From NCBI RefSeq assembly GCF_033807575.1, contig NC_084705.1, positions 14,688,019 through 14,752,018 of the forward strand: a stretch of DNA of 64,000 bases, in the 5' to 3' direction. The DNA comes from Cydia pomonella (lineage: Eukaryota; Arthropoda; Insecta; Lepidoptera; Tortricidae). Under the pieces are notes generated by a model. That model did no database searches and was not told the DNA's origin. It saw nothing but the letters and a program-made list of their open reading frames with translations. A program made the translations under genes and the position numbers. How positions within the stretch are numbered: the stretch's first letter is position 1; each line of letters begins with the position of its first letter. This document shows, piece after piece, positions 47,138 to 57,696 of this stretch.

Positions 47138-47310
47138 TTTAATTAATTATTATTATTAATAATTAATAATTATTATTATTACATTATTGATTATTAATAA
47201 TATTAATAATGATTAATAACTAATCATTATTAATAATCTGTTAATTAATTAATTATTACTATTAATTAACTAGTATATTATATTTTAATTAACTAATTAA
47301 TTAAGTAGTA
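47138..47310. repeat. Low-complexity TAAT/ATTA tract
   Basis: About 170 bp composed almost entirely of TAAT, ATTA and TTAATTAA words in both orientations, with many small palindromes. Probably a degenerate microsatellite. Confidence 0.7.
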
Positions 47311-47720
47311 CTAGTTAATCTGTTCATTTTAATCTGTCAGCCTGTTACTGGTTTTAGAAGTAGTACTAGTGACCCTAAGGTGTATCATTTGTACTACCAG
47401 TTGAACTAGCTGGTAGTACTACTGTCCCAGAGGGTACCAAACGTACCTACTCGTAGGATGGCAGTCAAAAAAAAATACCACTGAAAAATACCCTAATTTT
47501 GAAGGGTATTAGCTGGAGTACAGACTTGTCGGAAAACTAATTGCAAGTGATACAAATAAACGATTGTACCTATTTTATTAATGTGACACTAATTTTTACT
47601 CCCTTTGGTAAAGAAAAGTTTTTCACAATCCAGCCGCGTATTTGCATCTAACGTCAATCCCAAAGTAAACAAGAAGTAAATTAAGACGCGATCTAAATTT
47701 TAAACTAATTATATTACGTT

Positions 47721-48076
47721 TTAAGGTGGTTCGATTCCCATACAAAAAACAATTGCGTTTTATGAAGTCATTACACACTATTACTACATAAATATGTGCG
47801 CATCTATCTACCTACTTTCGACTATTAGTTAGCGCTAAATTGATAGAAAAACTATGTTTTATACAGAAATCACGCAAAAAAACGTTATATTTCTGTATCA
47901 AAGTAACACCAAAATAACGTTTTTTGCGTGGTTTCTGTATGAAACATAGTTTTTCTGTCAATTTAGCGCAAACTAATATTCGAAAGTAGATAGATGCGCA
48001 CATATTTATATAGTAATAGTGTGTTATGACTTCATAAAACGCAATCGTTTTTTGTATGGAAATCGAACCACCTTAA
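47721..48076. mobile_element. Foldback MITE (TTAAGGTGGT ends), nearly full-length palindrome
   Basis: TTAAGGTGGTTCGATTCCCA at the left and its imperfect complement at the right (GGAAATCGAACCACCTTAA). Almost the whole 356 bp folds on itself, with words such as 'atgtgcgcatctatctac' facing their complements. Frames on both strands are artefacts. Confidence 0.85.
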
Positions 48077-48079
48077 TCA

Positions 48080-48730
48080 TTATAAAACAAACTTTCAATT
48101 CATGGCAAACTTTTTTTATTAAAAGCTTTGTATTACATTTTATCAGTCAACACGTCAACCCCTTTATGACAGAACTTATGAACCAAATAAGTACAGTATA
48201 AATTGTGGATGAGAAATTCATTTTTGAAATATGTACCTACCTAATATTTTGCCTTTTCAATCAAAAAAGTGGATTCTATCATTGTTTTAGTGCCTTCGCT
48301 GTTCTTCTGAATTGCAGTGATTTTGAGTACTCATAAAAAATAAGTCTACTTAACCCTTTTCTAGGCATAGTACGATTTATCGACCACATACGAGCCAATA
48401 GATTTCAACTTTAGTATTCCGATTTAAGGTTCAAATTAGATTGCACTTTTGGAAAATGAGACTTGCCTTCAAATGAATCATCAAAGATGGAATAATTGGA
48501 ATGTATTGTTTTATTTTGGGAAATCCTTGTAGATTAGTGCGGCCTGGAAAAGGGTTACTTAATCCATTTATTCCAAAACCTAAAGTATCACTTCAAAATT
48601 ATAAGAAATTTACGTTCTGTGCAGTAGGTATGTTTTGCAAGCAGGGATAATGACCCAGTTCTAAAAAGCATTCAATGCTATTTAGATACACTGGTAATAA
48701 TCTTTGCATACCTAATATGCTTTTTATTTA
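48080..48730. other. No gene recognised (last beat intron)
   Basis: AT-rich, no repeat recognised, ends at the acceptor TTTTTATTTACAG (48733). Confidence 0.45.
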
Positions 48731-48733
48731 CAG

Positions 48734-48825
48734 AAACCAACTCTTCCACCCGTCTCCAACACTACGGTTTTGTGGTCATCACAACACTCGCTGTACTGAG
48801 CATTATTTCCCCAATAATATCATGA
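48734..48825 (+). CDS. beat: Beat-family protein, candidate last exon: hydrophobic C-terminus
   Basis: Acceptor TTTTTATTTACAG. In the frame where the first two bases complete a split codon it reads (K/E)TNSSTRLQHYG then FVVITTLAVLSIISPIIS and TGA at 48823. The run of 18 hydrophobic residues after an NSS sequon looks like a GPI-anchoring signal or a short membrane tail, as some beat proteins have. AATAAA follows at 48872-48877. It requires a phase-1 donor upstream, which the candidate exon 5 gives only in its +1 frame, so either a further exon is missing or exon 5 is disrupted. Confidence 0.5.
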
Positions 48826-48871
48826 TGCTATTAATATTTGAATAACTACGTTTAAAATAATGCTTAATGTA

Positions 48872-48877
48872 AATAAA
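48872..48877 (+). terminator. Poly(A) signal of the beat gene
   Basis: AATAAA 47 bases after the putative stop codon. The next gene, Vps4, points the opposite way, so this is a convergent 3' boundary. Confidence 0.45.
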
Positions 48878-48879
48878 AT

Positions 48880-50520
48880 TTAATTACTTAATTTCCCTAT
48901 AGTTTTATTTAAAAAACACGAGGGATACAACAATAATAAACATCAGATGTTTTAATCAATAATATTTATTTATACTCTCTTAACAATATTATTACAAAAA
49001 TAAAAGAGGAAAGTACATTTAACATAAATATAATAATAAGAGACCTACCTACCTAATTAACGTGTTATAATGAGAAAAATGTGAAGCCATTGACTTTCTA
49101 AGCATTACGAATATTACGATTGACAAATAAATGTACTTTACTCATCAGATAATACAAATGAAATAAAGCCTAAATGATCACGCGCTTTATTGCGGAATTT
49201 CATTGGAACGATTTTTTTCATACTATACTGAACTGTCATTCAAAAGAAAATGACAGTCAGGTTTGGTCAGGCTTTAAAAACAATGCCTCAATGTCATTCA
49301 TTATGATTACGAAACCTTAAACACGAAAAGGGACATAAATGACCAAATCCCTTTTCAATGCGCGGCGTACCTGAAATATTTGCTATAAGTAAATATTTTT
49401 GTAATACAGAACACAGCTGTTATGAACAGAGGGCCTACCGCGAGTTATTTTACTCCAATTAAGGGTGGAATCACAGTGACAGAGAAAGATGCCTACAATT
49501 TGCGAACGGTGTTCGCGGTAGGCCCTCAGATTTACTTAAATCCTGTGGAATACCTACCTATATTTATATAAACGGAACAATTCTAAAAAATATCTTGCAA
49601 CTGTTAAAATAGTTTAATAGTCTTAGCACGAGACAAATAGAATATGGGATTATCGCCGATACAAGCAATGCATAAGACAAAATAGCATATCTCAAACTTC
49701 GGCAGAAGACAATAAAAAGGGCCAAGGTGCTATTATGAAATACCATGAGCTGAAATGTTAATATATCAACTCCTTATCTACCATGCCTTATTGCAAATCA
49801 AAAGCAGCAAATATGATTAATGAACATTTAGGTCGTGTAGCTACTTCTTGCAGCTTAACAGGTTACCAACGAGCCAAAACTAATAAACAGTAGCAATTAA
49901 TAAATTACAACAAACAAGTGATTTAAATCTTACCGTTTTTTATGCCCACGTAATGAAAGTAACAATAGTATGAAAATCAAATGCAAAGGTTTTCATAACA
50001 GTTGAATCTTAAACTAGTATTAACGCATTCACTAAAAGCGCGAGCTACGCGTAAGGTTCGTAGCCGATAGCACGGGAAAAGTATCGAAAAGTGCATACGA
50101 ACAGAGAATCCGCCTAGCAGGTCGCTACAGTGAATGTGTTAAACAGGCACATTGTTCAATTTAATCTAGGTCACCTGCTTATGTAAATAAATAGATTATA
50201 GATATTCTCAAAAATAAAGGCCCTGTAAATAACCTTAAGGTAAGATGTGACAAGTAAGCAAATCCTATTTCTATTTTATTTTAACCACTTTTTACATATG
50301 AGGTCGCAATGAACGTCAAGATTTGCTCGCGATTGTAAACCAATTGAGATTATGCTTTGTCAAGTATAGCTAGTGGTAAGTGAAAAAGTAATTCTGTCAA
50401 ACCCCAATTCATCATGTGAAGCATTAAATAAAATTCATACATTCTGCGAGTTACATTCAGGAGCTTAACAGTAATTATTTCAACATGTGATACAAATTAT
50501 TTAAGTGCTCGATAACTTTA
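48880..50520. other. Convergent intergenic region
   Basis: Between the 3' ends of beat and Vps4. Contains the MITE 49429-49527, and TTTATT at 50275-50280, which on the minus strand is AATAAA and may end the Vps4 transcript. No gene recognised. Confidence 0.5.
49429..49527. mobile_element. MITE with GAGGGCCTACCGCGA termini
   Basis: Perfect 15-bp inverted repeats enclose a ~70-bp core containing 'cagtgacagagaaagatgcc'. Related to the element at 57697-58985, which also has ACCGCGA ends and the 'tctctgtcac' core. Confidence 0.75.
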
Positions 50521-50528
50521 AACATTTT

Positions 50529-51845
50529 TTAACCTTCCTGACCAAAGTCATCCATGAACTTCTTCAACTTAACCATGTCATCATCATTGACGGTAGGCTT
50601 AGACGTTGCTAGCGATCGAAGCATGTCTGACATTGTAACCGGAGGTTCTCCCAGTTTTTCCCCAGGTACCTCCATCCAAGTCATCTCCATAGCCCCGGGA
50701 TCACCAGGTGAGCACGGCGTTAACAGGTCATGCACAATGACATTAGGATCTTTAGGACTAGGCCCAGAAGTTTTCTTGAAATGCGTTGCAGATTGCACTT
50801 TACGGACTGGCTGCATTAAAGCATCTCTCACTACAATGCTAATATCGGCTCCGGAATAGCCATCAGTTTTCGCAGCCAGGACTTTCATGTCTTGCTCAGA
50901 CAACATGTGTTTGGTGTTTCCTAGGTGAAGCTTGAACATGTCCAATCGAGCATGTTCCTCTGGCAGAGCAATATAAATACGCTTCTCAAAACGTCGTCTG
51001 ATGGCAGCATCGAGAACCCAGGGTATATTTGTGGCGCCGAGTACTAAGATACCGTCCATATCATTTCCTACACCCTGCATTTGTACAAGGAATTCAGTTT
51101 TAATCCTCCTGGCAGACTCAGATTCGTTGTCAGAACGTGATGAACATAGAGAATCTATTTCATCGATGAAAATGATACTCGGCTTGTGTTGACGAGCAAG
51201 CTCAAATAGGTTCTTTACCAACTTCTCTGATTCACCAAGCCATTTAGAGACAAGATCTGATGAAGAAACTGAAAAGAATGTAGAATTATTCGCTTCTGTA
51301 GCAACTGCCTTAGCTAGATAAGATTTACCTGTACCAGGAGGCCCAAAAAGAAGAATGCCTTTCCAAGGTATTCTTTTGCCTGTAAACAAGTGAGGGAACT
51401 TAATGGGCAGGATAACAGCTTCCTTCAGAGCTTCCTTAGCTGCTTCAAGGCCAGCAACATCACTCCATTTAACATGTGGTTTCTCAACAACTATAGCACC
51501 CTCAAGCTTCCCCTGTAATTTCTTTTTCTCAGGATCATCTGAATCACTGTCACTGTCACTCTTTTTGTCTTCACTCTTGGATTCACCATCCTTCACAGGC
51601 TTTTTCTTTTTGTCCTTCTTTAGGTACTCTTTTAGTTTTTCAGCTCTATCCAAATACTGAAGACATTTGGCTCTAATACTTTCCTTAGCCCGTTCACCTT
51701 GGGCCTCATATTTAACAGCATGCAAGAAGTATTCAACTCCATGTTCGTAGAGACGTAAGGCCTCCTCATAGTTTTTGTTTTTATCTTCTTCTGTGGCTTT
51801 AGTGACAAGGTCGATTGCTTTTTGTAGAGTGTTAGAGGAAGCCAT
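50529..51845 (-). CDS. Vps4: Vacuolar protein sorting-associated protein 4 (AAA ATPase)
   Basis: An intact 438-codon frame, close to the usual length of Vps4. Vps4 hydrolyses ATP to disassemble ESCRT-III filaments in endosomal sorting, cytokinesis and membrane repair. Domains: MIT helices at residues 1-78 (NTLQKAIDLVTKATEEDKNK onward), an acidic and lysine-rich linker at 79-115, then the AAA module with Walker A GPPGTGKS (168-175), pore loop KWLGES (201-206), Walker B IIFIDEID (224-231, catalytic Glu229), sensor GATN (270-273) and the arginine-finger segment AIRRRFEKR (281-289). The C-terminal helix is present (KKFMDDFGQEG). All catalytic residues are intact. The coding region has no intron. 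The start is the ATG 12 bases after a strong acceptor (minus strand TTTGTTTGTTTCCAG, ending at 51859), implying a spliced 5' UTR. Converges with the beat gene. Confidence 0.97.
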   Translation of the reverse strand: MASSNTLQKAIDLVTKATEEDKNKNYEEALRLYEHGVEYFLHAVKYEAQGERAKESIRAKCLQYLDRAEKLKEYLKKDKKKKPVKDGESKSEDKKSDSDSDSDDPEKKKLQGKLEGAIVVEKPHVKWSDVAGLEAAKEALKEAVILPIKFPHLFTGKRIPWKGILLFGPPGTGKSYLAKAVATEANNSTFFSVSSSDLVSKWLGESEKLVKNLFELARQHKPSIIFIDEIDSLCSSRSDNESESARRIKTEFLVQMQGVGNDMDGILVLGATNIPWVLDAAIRRRFEKRIYIALPEEHARLDMFKLHLGNTKHMLSEQDMKVLAAKTDGYSGADISIVVRDALMQPVRKVQSATHFKKTSGPSPKDPNVIVHDLLTPCSPGDPGAMEMTWMEVPGEKLGEPPVTMSDMLRSLATSKPTVNDDDMVKLKKFMDDFGQEG

Positions 51846-51885
51846 TATAAGGTTTCACCTGGAAACAAACAAATTAAATTCGATT
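51846..51885 (-). other. 5' UTR splice acceptor of Vps4
   Basis: On the minus strand, AATTTGTTTGTTTCCAG precedes GTGAAACCTTATA and the ATG. This suggests a leader intron, with the promoter further upstream; the first exon was not identified. Confidence 0.55.
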
Positions 51886-52079
51886 TTTCATTCTTATTCA
51901 TTACAGAGGTATATTAATTTAGGTTCTCTGGGTGATATATGGTGATATAGGCATAATTTTAATGATTTTTTACCGTTTTTTAACAAGATCATGATTGATG
52001 CTGTGTGGTCTTGGTTCTAGGCTTGTTATGTACCTCTTGCGTCAAAATGATGGTCTCTATGGGGCAAGACTTGGGGGAG

Positions 52080-52315
52080 ATTCGCACGTCGCTCTAAAGT
52101 TAGCGAGACAACGCTAGAGTAAGATCAAGATAAGTTGGCAGCGATTTTGATAGCCCAGACGCTGCAAGTATCGAGTAAACGTCATAATTTGATAAAAGTT
52201 TGACGTTTAAAATAACCCGTGCATCGTCTGGGCTATCAAAATCGCTGCCAACTTATCGTGGTTTGACTCTTATGCGCGTATCATAGCGACGTCCCGCTTG
52301 CTCCGACGTGCGAAT
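52080..52315. mobile_element. Foldback MITE upstream of Vps4
   Basis: Outer ends ATTCGCACGTCGCTC and, at the right, GCTCCGACGTGCGAAT. Inner arms 52129-52161 and 52225-52257 are a perfect 33-bp inverted repeat beginning GATAAGTTGGCAGCGATTTT. Lies in the presumed Vps4 leader intron or promoter region. Confidence 0.8.
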
Positions 52316-52319
52316 CGGA

Positions 52320-52980
52320 CGCAGTGTGCTATGCAAAAGGTATAATAATATTGAATTCTAGTCTATAAGATGATTATTCAAAACCAGAAGTTAAATATGT
52401 AAGTTAAGTATGTAAATAACCAACAATTCATACAAATAAACGAGTTACTAGAAACCATTCAGGCCTCATTACAGTCATACTATCTACAGTGTGCAGACAT
52501 GCCCTACCCTACCCTAATAACAGCAGTTTTTGAAGAGCAGTTCTCTTCTGTAACATAAATAATGTAACAATCTTCTGACCCACCAAAGTCTTATGAAAAT
52601 TTTATTAAACATGCAAATGAAAAATTTTTGTAAAACCCTTATTGCAATGGATAAAAGTGAATTTTAACTAGTCACTGTAATGTTTAAGTTGGTGGCCGTC
52701 AAAAGTTCATAATAATACTTAGTACATTTCAATGCAATTGTACAAAGTATGTCATTATCCTGACTCGTAGTCCCGAGATGTCATTTGTGAGCCGTAGACG
52801 AATAAAAGGCACGAGACAGGTAAATAATTACACTTGCACACGTACTTTGAACGACGTTTTTTAATACGTAGTCTTGCCATAAATTCTGTCCTACATTTAT
52901 TTTGAAAATAAAAGAAGGCTTATAAATAAATCAGGGTTATTTTTATTAATATATATCATGCAGATTCTATAAAATAATAT
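52320..52980. other. No gene recognised
   Basis: AT-rich; may include the Vps4 promoter or first exon, but no signal is convincing. Confidence 0.4.
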
Positions 52981-52984
52981 ATTT

Positions 52985-53445
52985 ATTAAAAATGTCCTCA
53001 TTTTACTTTAACGCACTTCTTTAAACGGCCCGGCCACTCGTCTATGACGGCACGGACGGTATCGATGGGTATGGAAGCCGCTGCCCGCACTAAATCTAAC
53101 TTAAGAGACTCTACATTACGATGAGGTTTAGAGCAGGCTTTGTCCTTCAAAATATTTTTATGTGCAGGAGCAGTCTTGTTGAAATATCCAGTGCTTACCG
53201 GCAAATAAAGTATCATTTAGCGGCTTAAAAATGTCTCTTCAAAATGTCGTTCTGATAGTTCGTAGCACGTATTTTTACCCCTTGTTCACAAAAATGAAGC
53301 TCTGTGACGCCTTCATAGGATACTCCCCACCAAACCATGACATATGCAGGATGGTGGCCTATTTCTACCCTTGGAACTTTTTCAGAAGCTTCTTGGGAAC
53401 TGTGTGCATATATTTTATCATTTTGGCGGTTAAATTTTTTTAATA
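52985..53445 (-). pseudogene. Mariner-type transposase remnant
   Basis: The minus strand reads KIYAHSSQEASEKVPRVEIG, then HHPAYVMVWWGVSYEGVTEL, HFCEQG and NYQNDILK, with stops and shifts after it. Then YFNKTAPAHK, a direct jump to CSKPHRNVESLKLDLVRAAA, IPIDTVRAVIDEWPGRLKKC and a stop before GHF. This order is that of a widespread insect mariner transposase C-terminal half. The second catalytic region (normally SPDLNPLDY, between the last two blocks) is deleted, so it is dead. Confidence 0.85.
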
Positions 53446-53869
53446 CAAACCTTACAGTTACGAATTTTCCCCTAAACTTGAATGTTATTGTTAATTCAGT
53501 ACTAAAGGTACACTACGTTCAGCGATGATATACATTGCAAAAATTAATCACAAGAACTCATTTCATACAAAAACACTGTAACAGTTGCAATTTAAGTTGA
53601 ATTATTTTGATATAACTAAATTTTAAGTGAAAATTCTGCAAATACCGGGCGCCGGTTTAACTTTTTAATTTTTAATTTTTTCTGTTAACGACAGCCAATG
53701 TGGGTATGATAGTTTCATTCAGCCAATAATAAAAAAATGTTTTAATGAAATATCGTATTATATAAGATTTTATTTAGATAACAACGACTAAATATTTAGT
53801 TTATACAGTGTAATAATATTTATTGGACGTAATAAACGTGTAATGGCGAAATAAATAAAGGTATTATGC

Positions 53870-54880
53870 CCACATTAAGAACATCTATAGAAACTGTAGG
53901 AGCAGAGTGAAGCTCGAGAGTACCGGTAGAGAAATTAACATAAAACGAGGGGTGAGACAAGGAGACCCACTCTCTCCAACTTTATTTATAACTGTCTTAC
54001 AATACGTACTGAAAAATCTTAACTGGTCAGGAAGTGGAATAAACATAAAGAACAAAAATTTGACACATATCTACTTCGCTGACTAGTCCTTATTTCAGAC
54101 GACTCTACAAACTTACAATTTATGTTGAACTCTTTAAGTAGCGCTAGTAAAAAAATTGGTTTAGCCATTAACTTGCGAAAAACAAAAATCATAACAAATG
54201 TTAAAAATGAACTATCTATTTGGACAATGAAACAATCGAAATAGTCCCATCATTCGTTTATCTCGGCAAACAGCTTTCATTCAATCAAACAAATAATTTT
54301 GACGAAATAGAGCGGAAAGTTAAAAAGACTTGGACCAAGTTCTGGAGTATGAAAGAAATCTTAAAAAACGATATACCACTGAAGCTAAAAAAAAGAGTAA
54401 TAGATTCGTGTTTACTCCCTACACTTACATACGGCAGTCGCACGTGGAATTTTACATACAAGGCTAAAGAAAAAAATGTTAAATGTCAGAGAGCCATAGA
54501 AAGAAATATATGAAATATAAAATTAATTGAGAAAATTAGACATGACCATATAAGACAAAAACAAAATGCATTGATGCTCTAGAATACGCATTAAGATCAA
54601 AATGGAAGTGGGCCGGTCACGTGGCAAGAATGCACGAAGAGAAATGGACTAAGATCGTCAACGCTGTAGACTAATCCAAAAGGAACGAGAAGGCAGGGCA
54701 AACCAAACGCTCGTTGGGCAGACGACTTACAACGAAAAGTAAGGAACTGGCAGGAAGTAGCTCAAGAAAGCGCTATGGCATGATTTGGAGGAGGACTTCA
54801 CCCGAGAGGGGTCCAAACCTACTTAGTTATAAATAGAGTAAATGAATTATTTTGTGTTAGTTAATAAAATAAAATAAAAA
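53870..54880 (+). mobile_element. RTE-type LINE, degenerate
   Basis: In shifting frames: 'INIKRGVRQGDPLSPTLFI' (RT motif B, QGDPLSP), a damaged motif C, 'VPSFVYLGKQLSFNQTN', 'IERKVKKTWTKFW', 'LLPTLTYGSRTWNFT', then 'KWKWAGHVARM', 'RRQGKPNARWADDLQRKV', 'NWQEVAQE' and an ending AT-rich repeat tail. The order and the 'WAGHVAR'/'RWADDL' words are RTE-clade features. Stops and missing 5' half make it non-functional. Confidence 0.8.
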
Positions 54881-55394
54881 ATTACTGTATTTATTTTTCG
54901 TTTACCTATAGCGGCTATAGCGTAAGTTGGTTTTGGAATAAATGGGCTTTTTATTTTTATTTTATTTTATTATGCCCACCATCTACAATGTACCATAATT
55001 CTAGCAAATAAAAAACTATGACTATGACTATAAAGTTTTTGGACATCCAAACTCTTTGGTGTGGACGTATAGATTACGGTCGGAAATAAATTTAAAAATG
55101 TTGGAAAAGTAAATAGCACTAGTCCGCAAAAACCAACTTTTCGAACACTAAACAGCTACGTAAAGTAGCACTTTTTAAGCAACTGTATTAAAATATTGCA
55201 CTTTTTGAGCAAGTATTTTATTATTATTATCATCTCCTTGGATTTCACGGGCCTATAAATCCCGGTCTTTTGATAGGCTTGCGTGGGGATAGATTCAACA
55301 CGTAGAGTCCCATTGGAGAGCTTTAATGTCATGTAGAACGCCTGCTGGAATCCGTTCACAGGCGCAACAATAGACAATTAGACACCCATGAACC

Positions 55395-55471
55395 GGTCGC
55401 AACAGGCATTGGGACTATTGTAGAAAAAGTGAACGGTCACAACAGGCATTGCGACTATTGTAGAAAAAGTG
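55395..55471. repeat. Two tandem 40-bp units
   Basis: GGTCGCAACAGGCATTGGGA and GGTCACAACAGGCATTGCGA begin the two units, which share ACTATTGTAGAAAAAGTG. Period 40 bp. Confidence 0.8.
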
Positions 55472-55859
55472 TATTGCGTGTGTTGTGTGTGTAAGTGTAT
55501 TGTGGATTAAGTTTGGGTGGACAAAGGGACTGGGTTATTGCAAAAGACGTACGGGCACCTGCCATAACAATGTTTTCACTAGTTATCGAGACAAGCGGTG
55601 ACTTACCGCCCATTAGATGGGCCCCTGAAACTGACTGAGACAAATCATATGTGGTCGCAACCCTCAACAATGATGGAATGAGAAAGAAGAAGAACATTAT
55701 GAAGTATAGATGTTAGTATGTTTGCGTTGTGTTTCACTGTAACAACATATTTCAGCCTAAGAGATGTCAATTGGTGTATTTTTATGTGGGTGACATAGGC
55801 AACATACATAGGCGGGGTTGCAACTTTAACAGAGGTCAATACAAAAATTTGCCCATATT

Positions 55860-56345
55860 TGCTAGTAATTGCTGGAAAAAGTACAGCGAAGAGCAACTAA
55901 AATGGTCGCTTCACTGAAAGACAAGCCATATGAAGAACGGCTTCAGGAATTAGGTCTTGCAACATTGGAGGACAGAAGGAAGCGAGGCGATCTTATTGAG
56001 ACATACAAAGTCTTGTCTGGACACTACAATGTTCCAAATATTAAAGACCTATACATATCAAGCCAGAAGGTAAGGTTAAGAGGACACTCTAAAAAACTTG
56101 TCAAACCTCCATGTGCTAGCAACCCTAGGAAACACTTCTTGCCAAATTGTGTAGTAAATGTGTGGAACTCTCTACCAGAAACTGTTGTTAGTGCACCGTC
56201 AGCGAACTCTTTCAAAAATAGACTAGATACACATTTTAGAACATTAAAAAGTGCTAAATAAACACAAGTGCTGCGATATACACGCATCAGCTCCAAGAGC
56301 TGCTAGTATATCAAATAAAATAATAATAAATAATAATAATAAATA
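55860..56345 (+). mobile_element. CR1-type LINE 3' end
   Basis: A 130-codon frame reads MLEKVQRRATKMVASLKDKP, YEERLQELGLATLEDRRKRG, DLIETYKVLSGHYNVPNIKD and NVWNSLPETVVSAPSANSFK, the standard post-RT tail of CR1-like LINEs, up to its natural stop at 56259. The tail is (AATAAT)n at 56320-56345. This part is unbroken, suggesting relatively recent insertion, but it is 5'-truncated. Confidence 0.85.
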
Positions 56346-56349
56346 AATC

Positions 56350-57190
56350 ATCTTTATATTGGGCAATATCATGATGGTGCTATAGAATAAATAAAAGGTT
56401 CCAAATTCTGTTTTATAGACATCAATAAAGTCTATAACATATAAAATTGTATTAATGCAATAACAAATTAAGCTAATTGTGTTCAAGGTATGGGTAGTAA
56501 CAGTAATAGTAGACCCTGGGGTAATAATAATCGGCAATTTGTTCTTTAAAAATAATAAACATAAGCAAAACACTACCAATTCCTCTCCACAATACTGATG
56601 AGCTAGTATACTTAATGACCCATGAGTCACCTATTAAGAAATAAGATTAAGAAAATCTACTTTTACAACAGAACAGCTCCTCAAGCACCTGTACTCTGTT
56701 CATGACACACTCGATATAAGTAGGATGTTTGCTTAGTAGTTCAGGTTTGTAGTGTTTAACTGATGAACTTGGGACTAAAAGCATTTATCCTCCTGATTAA
56801 AGAACCGTCAAGGAGAACAAGTAATGAGAAGATTGTAGGGTAAGCTATAATTGTAAATTTACATTATTTTACAATACGTACCATTAACAAATAGATTAAG
56901 TTTTTCCCAAACACTTTAAAAACAATACAGCAAATCAATTAATGCGTAAATTTATAAGAAAACAGAAATTCAGATTTCCAAATAAGATTTATTTGTCACG
57001 AAAAATGAAATGACACAATCCTATAATGTTGCTATACTAAAATAAGGCCCCATAAGCATGAGAGCTTGAATCGAGTTCAATCGATCGAACAAATGGCGGT
57101 TACACCGGTAAAGCCTGAGAGACGCAGCTACGCAGTGAAATGAGATACCATTATCGCTTGCTCCCTCTAACGCATAACTGCGTCCTTGGG
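56350..57190. other. No gene recognised
   Basis: AT-rich spacer. A 128-codon minus-strand frame (56630-56244) starts within the LINE tail and is low in complexity. Confidence 0.45.
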
Positions 57191-57255
57191 CTATAACCGC
57201 GAAAATCGAAGTTCATCAATTTTACGGGCATTTTTCTCTGTCACTCTAATAGGGT
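57190..57255. repeat. Partial copy of the ACCGCGAAAATCG MITE
   Basis: ATAACCGCGAAAATCGAAGT through 'gggcatttttctctgtcact' repeats the left half of the element at 57697-58985 in uninterrupted form, and so shows what that site looked like before insertion. Confidence 0.75.
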
Positions 57256-57386
57256 TGTTTCCACCTACAAATCTTAGAGCAGAATTGTATCCCAATAAAT
57301 TCTTATGGATTATAAGAATTATGTTAAACTACCTTTAGTGGACCTCTAATGAGCATATTTTTGTAAATATTGATATTAAAATATCT

Positions 57387-57620
57387 TTTACAGTACATAT
57401 GGTGCTACTTTATAGCACTAGTGCGAAAATTAGCTTATTACGTTACTGTGTCGTACATTTAAAAGGCCATATGTACTGTAAAACGTTGTACGATACATGT
57501 GCGAATAGGTAATATCTCAACTCGTGTCGATTTAAAACACTCCCTTCGGTCGTGTTTTAATTTATCGCCACTCCTTTTGAATTTCCTATTTTTCGCACTT
57601 GTATCGTAATGTACTATTAA
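57387..57620. repeat. Palindromic MITE-like repeat, copy B
   Basis: Matches 9203-9435 almost throughout, beginning TTTTACAGTACATATGGTGC and ending GCACTTGTATCGTAATGTAC. Internal inverted pairs as in copy A. Confidence 0.75.
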
Positions 57621-57696
57621 CACACGTCACGTGACCCAAGTCGAAACGGCTTTGAAGATTCTGATGACGTCACGACTCTCGGTTTGACACTGGGGT

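Noticed and set aside
50554..51660. Plus-strand frames of 63-101 codons
   Set aside because: Antisense shadows of the intact Vps4 gene.
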